In this document: piece after piece, positions 17,362 through 24,979 of the stretch
Numbering within the stretch: position 1 is the first letter of the stretch
Layout of the letters: the number at the start of each line of letters is the position of its first letter
Assembly (NCBI GenBank): GCA_020200195.1
Contig: JAIVJE010000292.1
Location: 9,567 to 44,545, forward strand
From: Acidobacteriota bacterium
Lineage (GTDB): Bacteria; Acidobacteriota; Vicinamibacteria; Vicinamibacterales; 2-12-FULL-66-21
Direction: 5' to 3'
Length of the DNA stretch: 34,979 bases
The notes under the pieces: model-generated
What the model saw: only the letters and a program-made list of their open reading frames with translations
What the model was told of the DNA's origin: nothing
Database searches by the model: none
Translations under genes and position numbers: made by a program

Positions 17362-17738
17362 TCGATCTCGATGGTCCCCCGCATCATGGCCGCGTGCGGA
17401 GAGCACGTATAAGGCTGAGAGCCCGGACCCGGCACGCGAAAGGTCACCGATGTTTCGCCAGCGCCCTCGAGGAGCTCAGTCCGGACCTTCCACCCTGGGA
17501 CAACGAAGTCGTGCGACATTCCTCGATCCGCATTCCGGAACACGAGCCTGACGCGCTCGCCCGCCTTGAATCGCAGCGTCGGATTCGGCGCGTCCTGACC
17601 CTCGACGTAAAACGTCATCTCACGAGCCACCACACGCAGCTCACGCATCTCGTCGCGCGAAGACGCGATTCTCGGCAACATGCCCGCCGTCACTGCCGCG
17701 GCTCCGACGATGATCACGACCCTTGTATATCGACGCAT
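17358..17738 (-). CDS. Exported cupredoxin-like copper protein
   Basis: The 126-aa protein has an N-terminal hydrophobic export segment (VVIIVGAAAVTAGMLP) and a cupredoxin domain: ADRGMSHDFVVPGW with the first copper His, and PYTCSPHAAMMRGTIEIE with the Cys-His-Met set. This is the type-1 or CuA-like C-terminal pattern (CSPHxxMMxG). It probably shuttles electrons or binds copper in the periplasm. It begins with ATG 17738 after a run of AAGGGA repeats. The much longer ORF in the track (to 18662) is antisense-like sequence running through the ZIP gene in another frame. Cupredoxin, ZIP transporter and multicopper oxidase form one operon. Confidence 0.85.
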   Translation of the reverse strand: MRRYTRVVIIVGAAAVTAGMLPRIASSRDEMRELRVVAREMTFYVEGQDAPNPTLRFKAGERVRLVFRNADRGMSHDFVVPGWKVRTELLEGAGETSVTFRVPGPGSQPYTCSPHAAMMRGTIEIE

Positions 17739-17783
17739 TTTCCCTTGTCCCTTGTCCCTTGTCCTTTTCCCTTGTCCCTTTTC
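17739..17783. repeat. Heptad repeat (AAGGGAC type) before the cupredoxin gene
   Basis: On the coding strand AAGGGAC/AAGGGAA units repeat with a 7-nt period (one 6-nt unit), filling the 50-bp gap between the ZIP stop and the cupredoxin start. Each unit contains a ribosome-site-like AGGG/AAGGGA. Confidence 0.85.
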
Positions 17784-17788
17784 GTGTC

Positions 17789-19012
17789 TCATCCCACCAG
17801 CATGCCGGTGGCGTACATCACCACGAACCCCGCAAACAGGCCGATCATGACCGGCGCCGACGCGAAACGCTCGGACACAGGGCGAGCACCCGCCATCTGA
17901 CGCGCGATTTGCACGACGACTTGCGCGATGGCCCCGGCGCCGAGTGCCAGGAACAGCACGGCGGCGACCGGCGAGTACACAAGTCCGCCGAGCCATGCAC
18001 CAGCGATGGTAGGCACACCGCCGATGAGCCCGAGCTGGAGCAGGCTGCCGACGGACGGCTTTTCCTTCGCGATCGGGGCGATGATTGCGAGCCCCTCGGT
18101 GGTGTTGTGCAGCGTGAAGCCGATAATCAGCAACGTTCCGAGTGCGGCCTCGCCGAGCGCGAAGGCGGCGCCGATCGCCAGTCCTTCGCCGAAGTTGTGC
18201 AGTCCGATCCCGACGGCGATGAGCAGTGCCAGTACCCACCCAGGAGAACCGCCGATCTTCGCGCGAGCGCGTCGCGCCCGCAGCCACGCGCCGAGCGACT
18301 CCAATGCGAGATAGGCACCCGCCGCGCCGGCAACGAACAAGGCTGCTCCCTGATAAGAACCAGGTAACCCCGCCGCCGCTTCGAGCCCCTCGTGCACTGC
18401 ATCGACCAGCAGGAACACGAGCAGCCCTACCGTCAGCGCCAGCAGGACGTCGAGCCCCGTGCGGCCCAATCGTGCAACCAGCGGCAGCCACAGAAGCCCA
18501 AGCGCGACCGGAATCACGCCCACGTAGATGCCAATCAGCGTGAACACCGCGAGATGCCGGGCATCCGGCGCCGGGGTCCGTACCGCTACGGCAATCTCGT
18601 GTTCGAACGTCGTGCCTGTGGAGGTGATTAGCTTGACGAGGTGCGCCTCTCCGGCCACCCACGGATACGGAATCGAGATGGTCGTCTTTCCGAGGTGATT
18701 GAGCATCGAGCCCCGGTCCGCGGTGAACGCCCAGTACGCGTCGTCCACGATCACTTGCGCAATCGTCACGGGGTCCGGCCCGTCATTCAGTACCGACAGC
18801 GTGATTCCGTCCTCCCGCAGTACGGCGCGGTCGATGGACAAACGCTCCACCGGCGGCGCATCATCGCCACGAAGCCTTTCGGCAGGTCCCGTGCGGATGA
18901 TGAGGGCCACGAGCCCCGCAAGCAGGACGAGCGGCAGCAGCGCGGCCAGCCACAAGTGTGCGCCGGACCGGCGCGCCGGAGCGGCGTCAGAGGTCACGGC
19001 TTCAGGTGTCAC
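17789..19012 (-). CDS. ZIP-family metal transporter with an extra N-terminal extracytoplasmic domain
   Basis: A long N-terminal part has one membrane segment (LWLAALLPLVLLAGLVALI) and a soluble beta-rich domain (LSIDRAVLREDGITLSVLNDGPDPVTIAQV...). It is followed by an eight-helix ZIP core with metal motifs VDAVHEGLEA, GIGLHNFGEGLAIG and GFTLHNTTEGLAII. The two HNxxEG motifs are the GufA-type ZIP binuclear site for Zn, Mn or Fe. I chose the GTG at 19012, which overlaps the multicopper-oxidase stop; 18997 is an alternative. The extra N-terminal domain is not part of standard ZIPs and could present metal to the channel. Confidence 0.85.
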   Translation of the reverse strand: MTPEAVTSDAAPARRSGAHLWLAALLPLVLLAGLVALIIRTGPAERLRGDDAPPVERLSIDRAVLREDGITLSVLNDGPDPVTIAQVIVDDAYWAFTADRGSMLNHLGKTTISIPYPWVAGEAHLVKLITSTGTTFEHEIAVAVRTPAPDARHLAVFTLIGIYVGVIPVALGLLWLPLVARLGRTGLDVLLALTVGLLVFLLVDAVHEGLEAAAGLPGSYQGAALFVAGAAGAYLALESLGAWLRARRARAKIGGSPGWVLALLIAVGIGLHNFGEGLAIGAAFALGEAALGTLLIIGFTLHNTTEGLAIIAPIAKEKPSVGSLLQLGLIGGVPTIAGAWLGGLVYSPVAAVLFLALGAGAIAQVVVQIARQMAGARPVSERFASAPVMIGLFAGFVVMYATGMLVG

Positions 19013-20054
19013 GGCGTGGCCCCACTGCTTCGAACAGGCCCATCCACCCGAGCTCGGCGAACTCGCTCTGATGTGCATGGAACATGAATTTCCCTGGATA
19101 CCGGAAGCGCGTCTCGATGATTGCGCGCTCTCCCTGGCACAGCATGATCGTGTCGGTTCGTTCGGACGACGTCATGGACGTGCCCGTCCGGAACACGTCG
19201 AAGAACATGCCGTGCAGATGCAGGCTGTTCACCAGATCGAACTCCGTGAGGTTGACGACGTACATCCGGACAAGCTTGCCGATCTCGACACGCACCGGCT
19301 CGTACATGAAGTGGTGCGCCACGGTATTCACAGCGTAGACCTCGTTGTCGGCGTCGAAGTTCGTGTCGAACCCGTTCATGACCATGACGAGCTCGTCGGC
19401 GGCCGGCCGTGCGTTCTTTGGATCGACAATGAAGGCGCCATACAGCCCCTTGTGGATGTGGCGCTTGAGCGGCACAGCGTGGCAGTGGTACAGGTGCAAC
19501 CCGAACGGATCGGCATCGAACTCGTACAGGAACTGGCCGCCCGGCATCACCTGGTGCTCGGGCAGAGAGCCGTCCATTTCGGGGGTGTGCCAGCCGTGAA
19601 AGTGAATCGTATGGGGGTGTGAGCCGGCGTTCACGAACGTCACACGGATCCGATCGCCTTCAGTGGCTCGAATGGTCGGACCTGGGACCTGGCCGTTGAA
19701 CGTCCAGGCCGGAAAGAACACACCCGGGGCGATCTCGATGTCGCGGTCCACTGCAATGAGCTGGTACTCGCGCAGAAGCGTGCCGTCAGGCCGTGGCGTT
19801 TCTTTGTAGTATCGAGCCCGCTCCTGCGGCGGAAGGTCGGAAAAGTTCCATGCGCGCAGAAACGTGGACGGGTTGAAGCTCTCCAGCGAGACACGGCCGA
19901 CTGGACCCATCGCATGCGCGGCGTGGGTCATTGTTCCGCTGCCAGGCCCGTCCGGCGGCGTCTGCTGGCCACCGAGCTTCCGCGTACCGAGCAGCGTCGC
20001 CCCGAGCATCGAGCCGAGCCCCGCGATCCACGTCCGCCGATTCAGCGCCAGCAT
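19002..20054 (-). CDS. Tat-exported two-domain multicopper oxidase
   Basis: The ATG at 20054 gives a twin-arginine signal (NRRTWIAGLGSMLGATLLG). The track's start, 26 codons earlier, would run through the promoter. Domain 1 has HFHGWH and HLYHCHAVPLKRHIHKGL. Domain 2 has SLHLHGMFFDV and KFMFHAHQSEFAELGWMG. The His-Cys-His set is only in domain 1, and domain 2 has HAH without Cys, so one blue-copper site plus a shared trinuclear-type His cluster is expected. At 350 aa it is a small laccase/nitrite-reductase-like member. It may oxidise a metal ion such as Mn, Fe or Cu. Its operon partners are a ZIP transporter and a cupredoxin. Confidence 0.88.
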   Translation of the reverse strand: MLALNRRTWIAGLGSMLGATLLGTRKLGGQQTPPDGPGSGTMTHAAHAMGPVGRVSLESFNPSTFLRAWNFSDLPPQERARYYKETPRPDGTLLREYQLIAVDRDIEIAPGVFFPAWTFNGQVPGPTIRATEGDRIRVTFVNAGSHPHTIHFHGWHTPEMDGSLPEHQVMPGGQFLYEFDADPFGLHLYHCHAVPLKRHIHKGLYGAFIVDPKNARPAADELVMVMNGFDTNFDADNEVYAVNTVAHHFMYEPVRVEIGKLVRMYVVNLTEFDLVNSLHLHGMFFDVFRTGTSMTSSERTDTIMLCQGERAIIETRFRYPGKFMFHAHQSEFAELGWMGLFEAVGPRRDT

Positions 20055-20077
20055 TGTTTTCGAAGCCCTCAATCGTT

Positions 20078-20097
20078 TATTTTGACTTCTCAAAATA
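20078..20097. promoter_or_regulatory. Operator dyad in the multicopper-oxidase/DtxR divergent gap
   Basis: TATTTTGA-CTTC-TCAAAATA is a perfect 8+8 bp inverted repeat with a 4-bp spacer. It lies between the -35 and -10 of the plus-strand promoter and just downstream of the -10 of the minus-strand promoter, so one bound repressor could shut both genes. The adjacent DtxR-family gene is the natural candidate. The half TTTGACTT recurs inverted as AAGTCAAA right before the ATG. Confidence 0.6.
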
Positions 20098-20122
20098 TAT
20101 AATTGTATCCTTCCAAAGTCAA
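20094..20122 (-). promoter_or_regulatory. Sigma70-like promoter of the multicopper-oxidase operon
   Basis: On the minus strand TTGACT (20122-20117), a 17-nt spacer and TATATT (20099-20094) face the multicopper oxidase. The transcription start would fall inside the 20078-20097 dyad. This is strikingly AT-rich compared with the flanks. Confidence 0.6.
20098..20103 (+). promoter_or_regulatory. -10 element (TATAAT) of the DtxR-family gene promoter
   Basis: A perfect TATAAT lies 19 nt before the ATG at 20123. The -35 in the right place (GTTTAT at 20075) is weak, and the dyad fills the spacer. Transcripts would have a short leader of about 13 nt. Confidence 0.5.
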
Positions 20123-21586
20123 ATGCCGCCATCCCAGACGGTCGAGAACTACCTGAAGGCCATTCTGCTGGCGCAGACCGGCCTCCCCGCCCGGGACGGG
20201 CTGGTCCCGATGGGGCAGCTCGCCTCGGCGCTGGGGGTCGTACCCGGGACCGCCACGACCATGGTCAAAGCGCTCGCCGAATCCGGCCTCGTCCGGTACG
20301 AGCCGTACGCCGGCGTCCGCCTGACGCGCGCCGGCGAAAAACTTGCCGCCCTCGTTCTGCGACGGCACCGGCTGATTGAGCTTTTCCTGGTGAAGGTGAT
20401 GGGCATGAACTGGAGCGACGTCCACGACGAAGCAGAACAGCTGGAGCACGCTGTGTCTGACCGCCTGATCGACAGGATCGACGAGATGCTCGGCCGCCCG
20501 GACGTGGACCCGCACGGCGATCCCATCCCAGGTCCTGAAGGGACCGTCAACCGGCTCGATTACGACACGCTGATGACATGCCCGCTGCGGGCGCAGGTGA
20601 CGGTCAGACGCGTGAGCGATCAGGACAGCGATTTCCTGCGCTTCGTCGAACGTCACGGCCTGAAGCCCGGGGAGGAAGTGCGGGTGGAAGAGCGGGACCC
20701 GGCGGCGGACAGTGTGCGGCTGCGGAGCCGTGACGATCGGGAGTTCACGATCGGCGCGCGCGCAGCCTCGAAAGTGCTCGTCGAAACCGTGCGCGTGCTG
20801 CTGCTGTGCGGGCTACTTGGGGGCGCGGCTTCCGCCCAGACCTCCCCTCAGCCGGCCGCCGCCGAGCCGTTCCGGATCGCGGACAATTCGTTCCTCCTCG
20901 AGGAAGCCTTCAATCAGCCGCCGGGAGTGTTCCAGAACATTTTTGGTGCGATTCGAAACAACGGGACGTGGGCGGCGTCGTTCACCCAGGAGTGGCCCGT
21001 GCTGTCCCAGACTCACCAGCTGTCCTACACGCTCGGATGGACGGACCCGGGATCCTCGGGGGGCTTTGGAGACACTCTCATCAACTACCGCTATCAGGCG
21101 CTCATGGAGGGTCCCGGGCAGCCGGCGTTCTCGCCCCGAGTCAGTGTCGTGCTGCCGACGGGCGACAGGTCCAAAGGGCGGGGCGCGGGTTCGCCGGGAC
21201 TTCAGTTCAACCTGCCGTTCAGCAAGCAGGCTGGCGACGTGTACTGGCACTGGAATGCTGGACTCACCTGGCTGCCGCGCGCCGAGCGATCTGACGACGA
21301 CACCGAGCGGCTCGTCTCACCCTTCATATCCGCAAGCGGCATCATCCGTATCCGTCCGATGTTTCACCTGATGCTTGAAAGCGTGATGTTGTCGGAGAAC
21401 TCGGTGGCCGATCTAGGCACCTCGCGCGACACACTGTTCACGCTGTCGCCGGGCTTCCGCGGCGGGCGGAATCTCGGAGATCACCAGTTGATCGTCGGGC
21501 TGGCGGCGCCGATTACCTGGGGCGGCGGGGACACCGACACCGCGGCGTTCGTCTACCTGTCCTACGAGCTGCCGTTCAAGCGGTAG
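20123..21586 (+). CDS. DtxR/MntR-family metal-dependent regulator fused in frame to an outer-membrane-type protein
   Basis: Residues 1-65 are a winged-helix HTH (MGQLASALGVVPGTATTMVKALAESGLV). Residues 66-140 are the dimer/metal domain with RRHRLIELFL and DEAEQLEHAVS, where Glu sits at the position that is Cys in DtxR and Glu in MntR. The N-terminal Asp of MntR is Asn here. Residues 150-222 are a FeoA/SH3-like domain. At residue 223 (GTG, 20789) there is a signal-peptide-like stretch, VRVLLLCGLLGGAASAQT, then about 250 residues resembling a beta-barrel outer-membrane protein with many alternating strands and a terminal SYELPFKR. No stop separates the parts. An outer-membrane protein translated from GTG 20789 is the simplest explanation. 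A true fusion or a lost stop are alternatives. Confidence 0.8.
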   Translation: MPPSQTVENYLKAILLAQTGLPARDGLVPMGQLASALGVVPGTATTMVKALAESGLVRYEPYAGVRLTRAGEKLAALVLRRHRLIELFLVKVMGMNWSDVHDEAEQLEHAVSDRLIDRIDEMLGRPDVDPHGDPIPGPEGTVNRLDYDTLMTCPLRAQVTVRRVSDQDSDFLRFVERHGLKPGEEVRVEERDPAADSVRLRSRDDREFTIGARAASKVLVETVRVLLLCGLLGGAASAQTSPQPAAAEPFRIADNSFLLEEAFNQPPGVFQNIFGAIRNNGTWAASFTQEWPVLSQTHQLSYTLGWTDPGSSGGFGDTLINYRYQALMEGPGQPAFSPRVSVVLPTGDRSKGRGAGSPGLQFNLPFSKQAGDVYWHWNAGLTWLPRAERSDDDTERLVSPFISASGIIRIRPMFHLMLESVMLSENSVADLGTSRDTLFTLSPGFRGGRNLGDHQLIVGLAAPITWGGGDTDTAAFVYLSYELPFKR

Positions 21587-21612
21587 GACGGGGTGGGTCG
21601 CGGCGGCCCGTC

Positions 21613-22026
21613 TCAGACTTGCCGGGACTCGCTGTACGACGCCACCGACGACGGGGTCTCCCACACGCGCACCGCGACGATATCGACATTGAGCTCGCGG
21701 CCCTTGTCGAAAATCAGCTTGGCTATACGCTCGACGGTTGGATTGCTCTCGAGCAGATACATGGGCTCGCCAAGCCGACGCAGCGGGGCGACGAGGGGAT
21801 CATCGTGCCTGAGAATCATCTTGTGATCCAGCTCGCGGTCGATCCAGCCCTTCACGATCCGTTTGATGTCGCTGAAATCGGCGACCATGTTGCGATTGTC
21901 CAGCCGATCGGTCCGGACATCCACCTCCACCACCGCGTTGTGGCCGTGGGGATGCTTGCAGATGCCGTCGTAGTCGAGCAGACGGTGACCGTAGCAGAAC
22001 TCGATCCGCTTGGTGACTAGATACAT
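21613..22026 (-). CDS. queD: QueD-type 6-carboxytetrahydropterin synthase
   Basis: The 137-aa protein belongs to the 6-pyruvoyl-tetrahydropterin synthase fold. It has the zinc His in FCYGHRLLDY, the catalytic Cys and two more zinc His in CKHPHGHNAVVEVDV, then MVADFSDIKRIVKGWIDRELDHKMIL with the catalytic-triad Asp/His region, and the C-terminal VRVWETPSSVASY with the substrate-binding Glu. QueD makes 6-carboxy-tetrahydropterin for queuosine and other 7-deazaguanines. Divergent from queC, 60 bp apart, it belongs to the same pathway. Confidence 0.95.
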   Translation of the reverse strand: MYLVTKRIEFCYGHRLLDYDGICKHPHGHNAVVEVDVRTDRLDNRNMVADFSDIKRIVKGWIDRELDHKMILRHDDPLVAPLRRLGEPMYLLESNPTVERIAKLIFDKGRELNVDIVAVRVWETPSSVASYSESRQV

Positions 22027-22086
22027 GGAAACGTTCCGCGACGATCGAGACGAGCGTCATAACCCGCGAAGGCCCGTGATCGAGCG

Positions 22087-22812
22087 ATGGTAGCGTTACG
22101 CTTGGAGGAGGGTCAAGGCGCGGCGGTGCTGTTCTCGGCCGGCCTCGACAGCGCCGTGCTTCTGGCGCAGGCGGCGAGACAGGGTCGCGCGCAACCGGTG
22201 TACGTGCGCGTGGGACTGGCCTGGGAAGATGAAGAGCTTGCGCTGGCCGAGCGGCTGCTGCGCTTGCCTCCCTTCCTCGACTCCACGATGGTGTTGCCGA
22301 TGGTAGTGCTCGCCATAGACATGCGGGACGTGTACCCCGCGATGCACTGGGCAATGCGCGGTGACCCACCCGGCTTCGACACGCCCGATGAGGATGTCTA
22401 TCTCGAAGGACGCAACGTCATCCTGCTCTCGAAGGCCGGGGTGTTCGCAGCCCGCGCTAAGCTGACGCGAATCCTGATCGGGACGCTCGCCGGCAACCCG
22501 TTTCCAGACGCCCGGCCACAGTTCTTCCACGCCATGGGGAACGCGCTCACACTGGGTCTGGGTGCGCCGATCACGATCGAGGCGCCCCTCTCGACAATGG
22601 GGAAGAGCGACGTGATTCGCGTGGGCCGATCGCTTGGCGTGCCGTTGGAGCTGACAATGTCCTGCATGCGGCCAAGCGGCGGCGCGCATTGCGGGCGGTG
22701 CAGCAAGTGTCGGGAACGACGCGATGGGTTCAGGGGCGCGGGAGTGCCGGACCTCACGGTGTATGAGGCGGACCGGGAAACGGGCAGCGGTTCTAGTTCG
22801 ATTTCAGCCTGA
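22087..22812 (+). CDS. queC: QueC-type 7-cyano-7-deazaguanine synthase
   Basis: The 241-aa protein has the PP-loop ATP-pyrophosphatase motif in LFSAGLDSAVLL (SGGxDS with Ala in the second place), EGRNVILLSKAGVFAA, STMGKSDVIRVGRSLGVP, and four zinc cysteines in SCMRPSGGAHCGRCSKCRER. QueC turns CDG into preQ0 using ammonia and ATP. The C-terminus overlaps the DUF4097 stop by 20 bp, tail to tail. With queD alongside, a queE is expected elsewhere in the genome. Confidence 0.9.
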   Translation: MVALRLEEGQGAAVLFSAGLDSAVLLAQAARQGRAQPVYVRVGLAWEDEELALAERLLRLPPFLDSTMVLPMVVLAIDMRDVYPAMHWAMRGDPPGFDTPDEDVYLEGRNVILLSKAGVFAARAKLTRILIGTLAGNPFPDARPQFFHAMGNALTLGLGAPITIEAPLSTMGKSDVIRVGRSLGVPLELTMSCMRPSGGAHCGRCSKCRERRDGFRGAGVPDLTVYEADRETGSGSSSISA

Positions 22813-23683
22813 TGGATCCGTCGCCGGTACGGACGCGCAGCAGGCGGCCGCCGGCGCCAAGCCGGCCGCGCACCGTACGGCGATTGGCCTGAACACCCTC
22901 GGTCGACGCGAGCGTCAGCTCATTGGTGATCGTTCCGTCTCCGGTGTGGGCATCGATCTCCGCGGAAAAATCGGGCGGCCAGTACAGAGCGACGCCGCCG
23001 TCGCCGGTCGAGATGTCCCAGTCTTCCGCCATCGCTCCGCCGGGCTCCGCCCGGAACACAATGGAGCCGTCGCCCGTGTGCATCTTCAACCCGCTGAGCC
23101 TTCCGGAGACGTGGACGCTGCCGTCGCCGGTATCCACAGCCAGCCGACCTTCGGCCCCCTCGACGTTGATGGAACCGTCACCAGTGTTAAATTCGAGACT
23201 GCCGGAGACGTCTGACGCCCGGATGCTGCCGTCGCCTGTTCGAACCTCGAGCCTCCCTTCCACGCGTTCGATCCGGATCGAACCGTCGCCGCTGCGTGCG
23301 CGCACGTCCGCCCGCGTTGGTATCGTTACGATCAGCCTGGCGCTCGCCGACCGGCGGAAGCCGATTGAGCTGAACGTTTCGGCTCGCGGCTTCTTGACCT
23401 CCAGCTCGATCACGTTCCCGTCCTGACTGCTCTTGACCTCCAACGCGTCGATCGCTTCACGCGTCGGCCCGCGCTTTTCGATCTCGATCAGCACCTCGGC
23501 GCGGTCCCATGACTGCACTTCGATGGAACCATCGAAGGTCGTTACGCGCACGTCCGGAGTCCCTGAAACGTTGAAGCGTTTTTCGTCCCGGACTATCTGT
23601 CCCTGGGAATCGACGCTGACGACGCACGCGGTGGATAGTGCCGTCGCAAGCAGGACGGTACAGACCAAAAAGGTGGATCTCAT
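22793..23683 (-). CDS. DUF4097-type repeat lipoprotein (TGDGS repeats)
   Basis: ATG 23683 gives a lipoprotein-like signal (FLVCTVLLATALSTAC, with a cysteine after STA). The rest is a DUF4097-type beta-helix: about seven repeats of roughly 20 residues marked RTGDGSIRA, NTGDGSINV, DTGDGSVHV, HTGDGSIVF, STGDGGVAL, HTGDGTITN and RTGDGSIRL, with alternating charged and hydrophobic strands. Such proteins form a right-handed beta-helix of unknown job, at the membrane or in the periplasm. The longer ORF start upstream runs through the AAAAGGG heptad repeat and is not credible. Confidence 0.88.
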   Translation of the reverse strand: MRSTFLVCTVLLATALSTACVVSVDSQGQIVRDEKRFNVSGTPDVRVTTFDGSIEVQSWDRAEVLIEIEKRGPTREAIDALEVKSSQDGNVIELEVKKPRAETFSSIGFRRSASARLIVTIPTRADVRARSGDGSIRIERVEGRLEVRTGDGSIRASDVSGSLEFNTGDGSINVEGAEGRLAVDTGDGSVHVSGRLSGLKMHTGDGSIVFRAEPGGAMAEDWDISTGDGGVALYWPPDFSAEIDAHTGDGTITNELTLASTEGVQANRRTVRGRLGAGGRLLRVRTGDGSIRLKSN

Positions 23684-23713
23684 ACCCGCATAGACGGCCC
23701 GGGCCGTACCGCC

Positions 23714-23783
23714 GTTCCCTCTTTTCCCTTTTCCCTTTTCCCTTTTCCCTTTTTCTATTCCTTGTCCTTTTTCCCTTTTCCCG
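23714..23783. repeat. Heptad repeat (AAAAGGG type) between nagA and the DUF4097 gene
   Basis: On the coding strand AAAAGGG units repeat with a 7-nt period over about 70 bp, with some AAGGAC/AAGGAAT variants. The repeat also covers the last codons of nagA (GKGKKDKE), so it has grown into, or supplies, the end of that gene. Confidence 0.9.
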
Positions 23784-24951
23784 GCCACACCTGCCCGCCC
23801 GATACGTAGGTTTGAACTACGCTGAACTGACGGTCCAGAACGGTGAGATCGGCCCGGGCACCGCGCGTGATCGCCCCCAAACCCTCCAGATTCAGCGAAC
23901 GGGCCGGCGTCGTGGCGCACATTTGCGCTGCCTCGACAAGCGGGATCCCCATCGTCCCGGCGAGCCGGGCGAACACGCGGTCCATGGTCAGGACACTGCC
24001 CGCGAGCGTCCCGTCATCCAGCCTGGCGGCGTCGCCGACCGTGATCCGGCGTCCGCCTATCATCGCGCGGGCACCCTCCGGAAGGCCAGCGCCGGCCGTC
24101 CCATCCGTGATGGCCATCAGGCGCGAGGAGCGTTTCGCAGCCAACGCGATTCTGACCATCGCTGGATGCACGTGGACGCCATCGCAAATGATCTCTGCGG
24201 CCACATCGTCGTGCTCGAGCACCGCCGCCGCCAGGCCCGGTGCCCGTTGCCCAATCGGGGTCATGCGGTTGAAGAGGTGGGTCGCGTGCCGCGCGCCAGC
24301 CGCGATGCCGGCGATGCCCTGCTCGTACGTGGCGCCCGAATGACCGAGGGACACCCGGTGGCCGGCCGCGGCCAGCGAGCCGATCAGGTCGAGCGCCCCC
24401 TCCAGCTCCGGCGCGACAGTCACGATCCCGACGTCACCTCGCGCTCTGGCAATTTCCTGCAGGATCTCGTCGCCAGCGAACTCGCCGCCCGGCGAGGCGC
24501 CGCGTGGGAGTCGCAGACAGTCGAGAGGTTGGGCGCCTCTGAATTCCGGGTTGATGAAGTTGCTCTCGAGGTGGGCAGGTAAGACCCGCGCGCAGCCGGG
24601 CACTGGAGACGCGCGCGCCATTCTCACGGCCGTCAGCATCATCCGAAGCGCCGACGGGCTGCACGCGATCGATGTGGGACAGAACGAGGTAACCCCGAAC
24701 CGCGGCATGCGTTCGGCGATCACCCCGATCGCCTCGGGTCCATCCAGGGTATCCGAGCCCTCGAGGCCGTGGACGTGGACGTCGATGAATCCCGGCACTA
24801 CGACGCGGCCGGTCAGATCGACACGGACTGCGGAGTCGCCGCGGTGAGATCCGCTCACGATCTCGGCGATGCGATCGTCTTCCAGGGCGATCGTTCCGGG
24901 GCTCAGGATCTTGTCGGGCAGGACGACGTCGGCGCCTGAGAGCAGGATCAT
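23755..24951 (-). CDS. nagA: N-acetylglucosamine-6-phosphate deacetylase
   Basis: The 398-aa amidohydrolase removes acetate from GlcNAc-6-phosphate in amino-sugar use and cell-wall recycling. Motifs: VPGFIDVHVHGLEG (metal His pair), HLESNFINPEFRGAQ (metal Glu), SLGHSGATYEQG and ATHLFNRMTP (His ligands), ICDGVHVHP, and AITDGTAGAG with the catalytic Asp. Full length. The extra basic tail GKGKKDKE is encoded by a heptad repeat. No other nag genes are nearby. Confidence 0.95.
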   Translation of the reverse strand: MILLSGADVVLPDKILSPGTIALEDDRIAEIVSGSHRGDSAVRVDLTGRVVVPGFIDVHVHGLEGSDTLDGPEAIGVIAERMPRFGVTSFCPTSIACSPSALRMMLTAVRMARASPVPGCARVLPAHLESNFINPEFRGAQPLDCLRLPRGASPGGEFAGDEILQEIARARGDVGIVTVAPELEGALDLIGSLAAAGHRVSLGHSGATYEQGIAGIAAGARHATHLFNRMTPIGQRAPGLAAAVLEHDDVAAEIICDGVHVHPAMVRIALAAKRSSRLMAITDGTAGAGLPEGARAMIGGRRITVGDAARLDDGTLAGSVLTMDRVFARLAGTMGIPLVEAAQMCATTPARSLNLEGLGAITRGARADLTVLDRQFSVVQTYVSGGQVWPGKGKKDKE

Positions 24952-24979
24952 GCGCGTACGAGCGGCGCGCGACGCGTGG

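Noticed and set aside
17358-18662. 434-aa minus-strand ORF as one gene
   Set aside because: Only its last 126 codons (cupredoxin) are meaningful. The rest is arginine-rich out-of-frame translation of the ZIP gene and the heptad repeat.
22027-22086. preQ1 riboswitch between queD and queC
   Set aside because: The 60-bp gap shows no recognisable stem with an A-rich tail; pathway context alone is not evidence.
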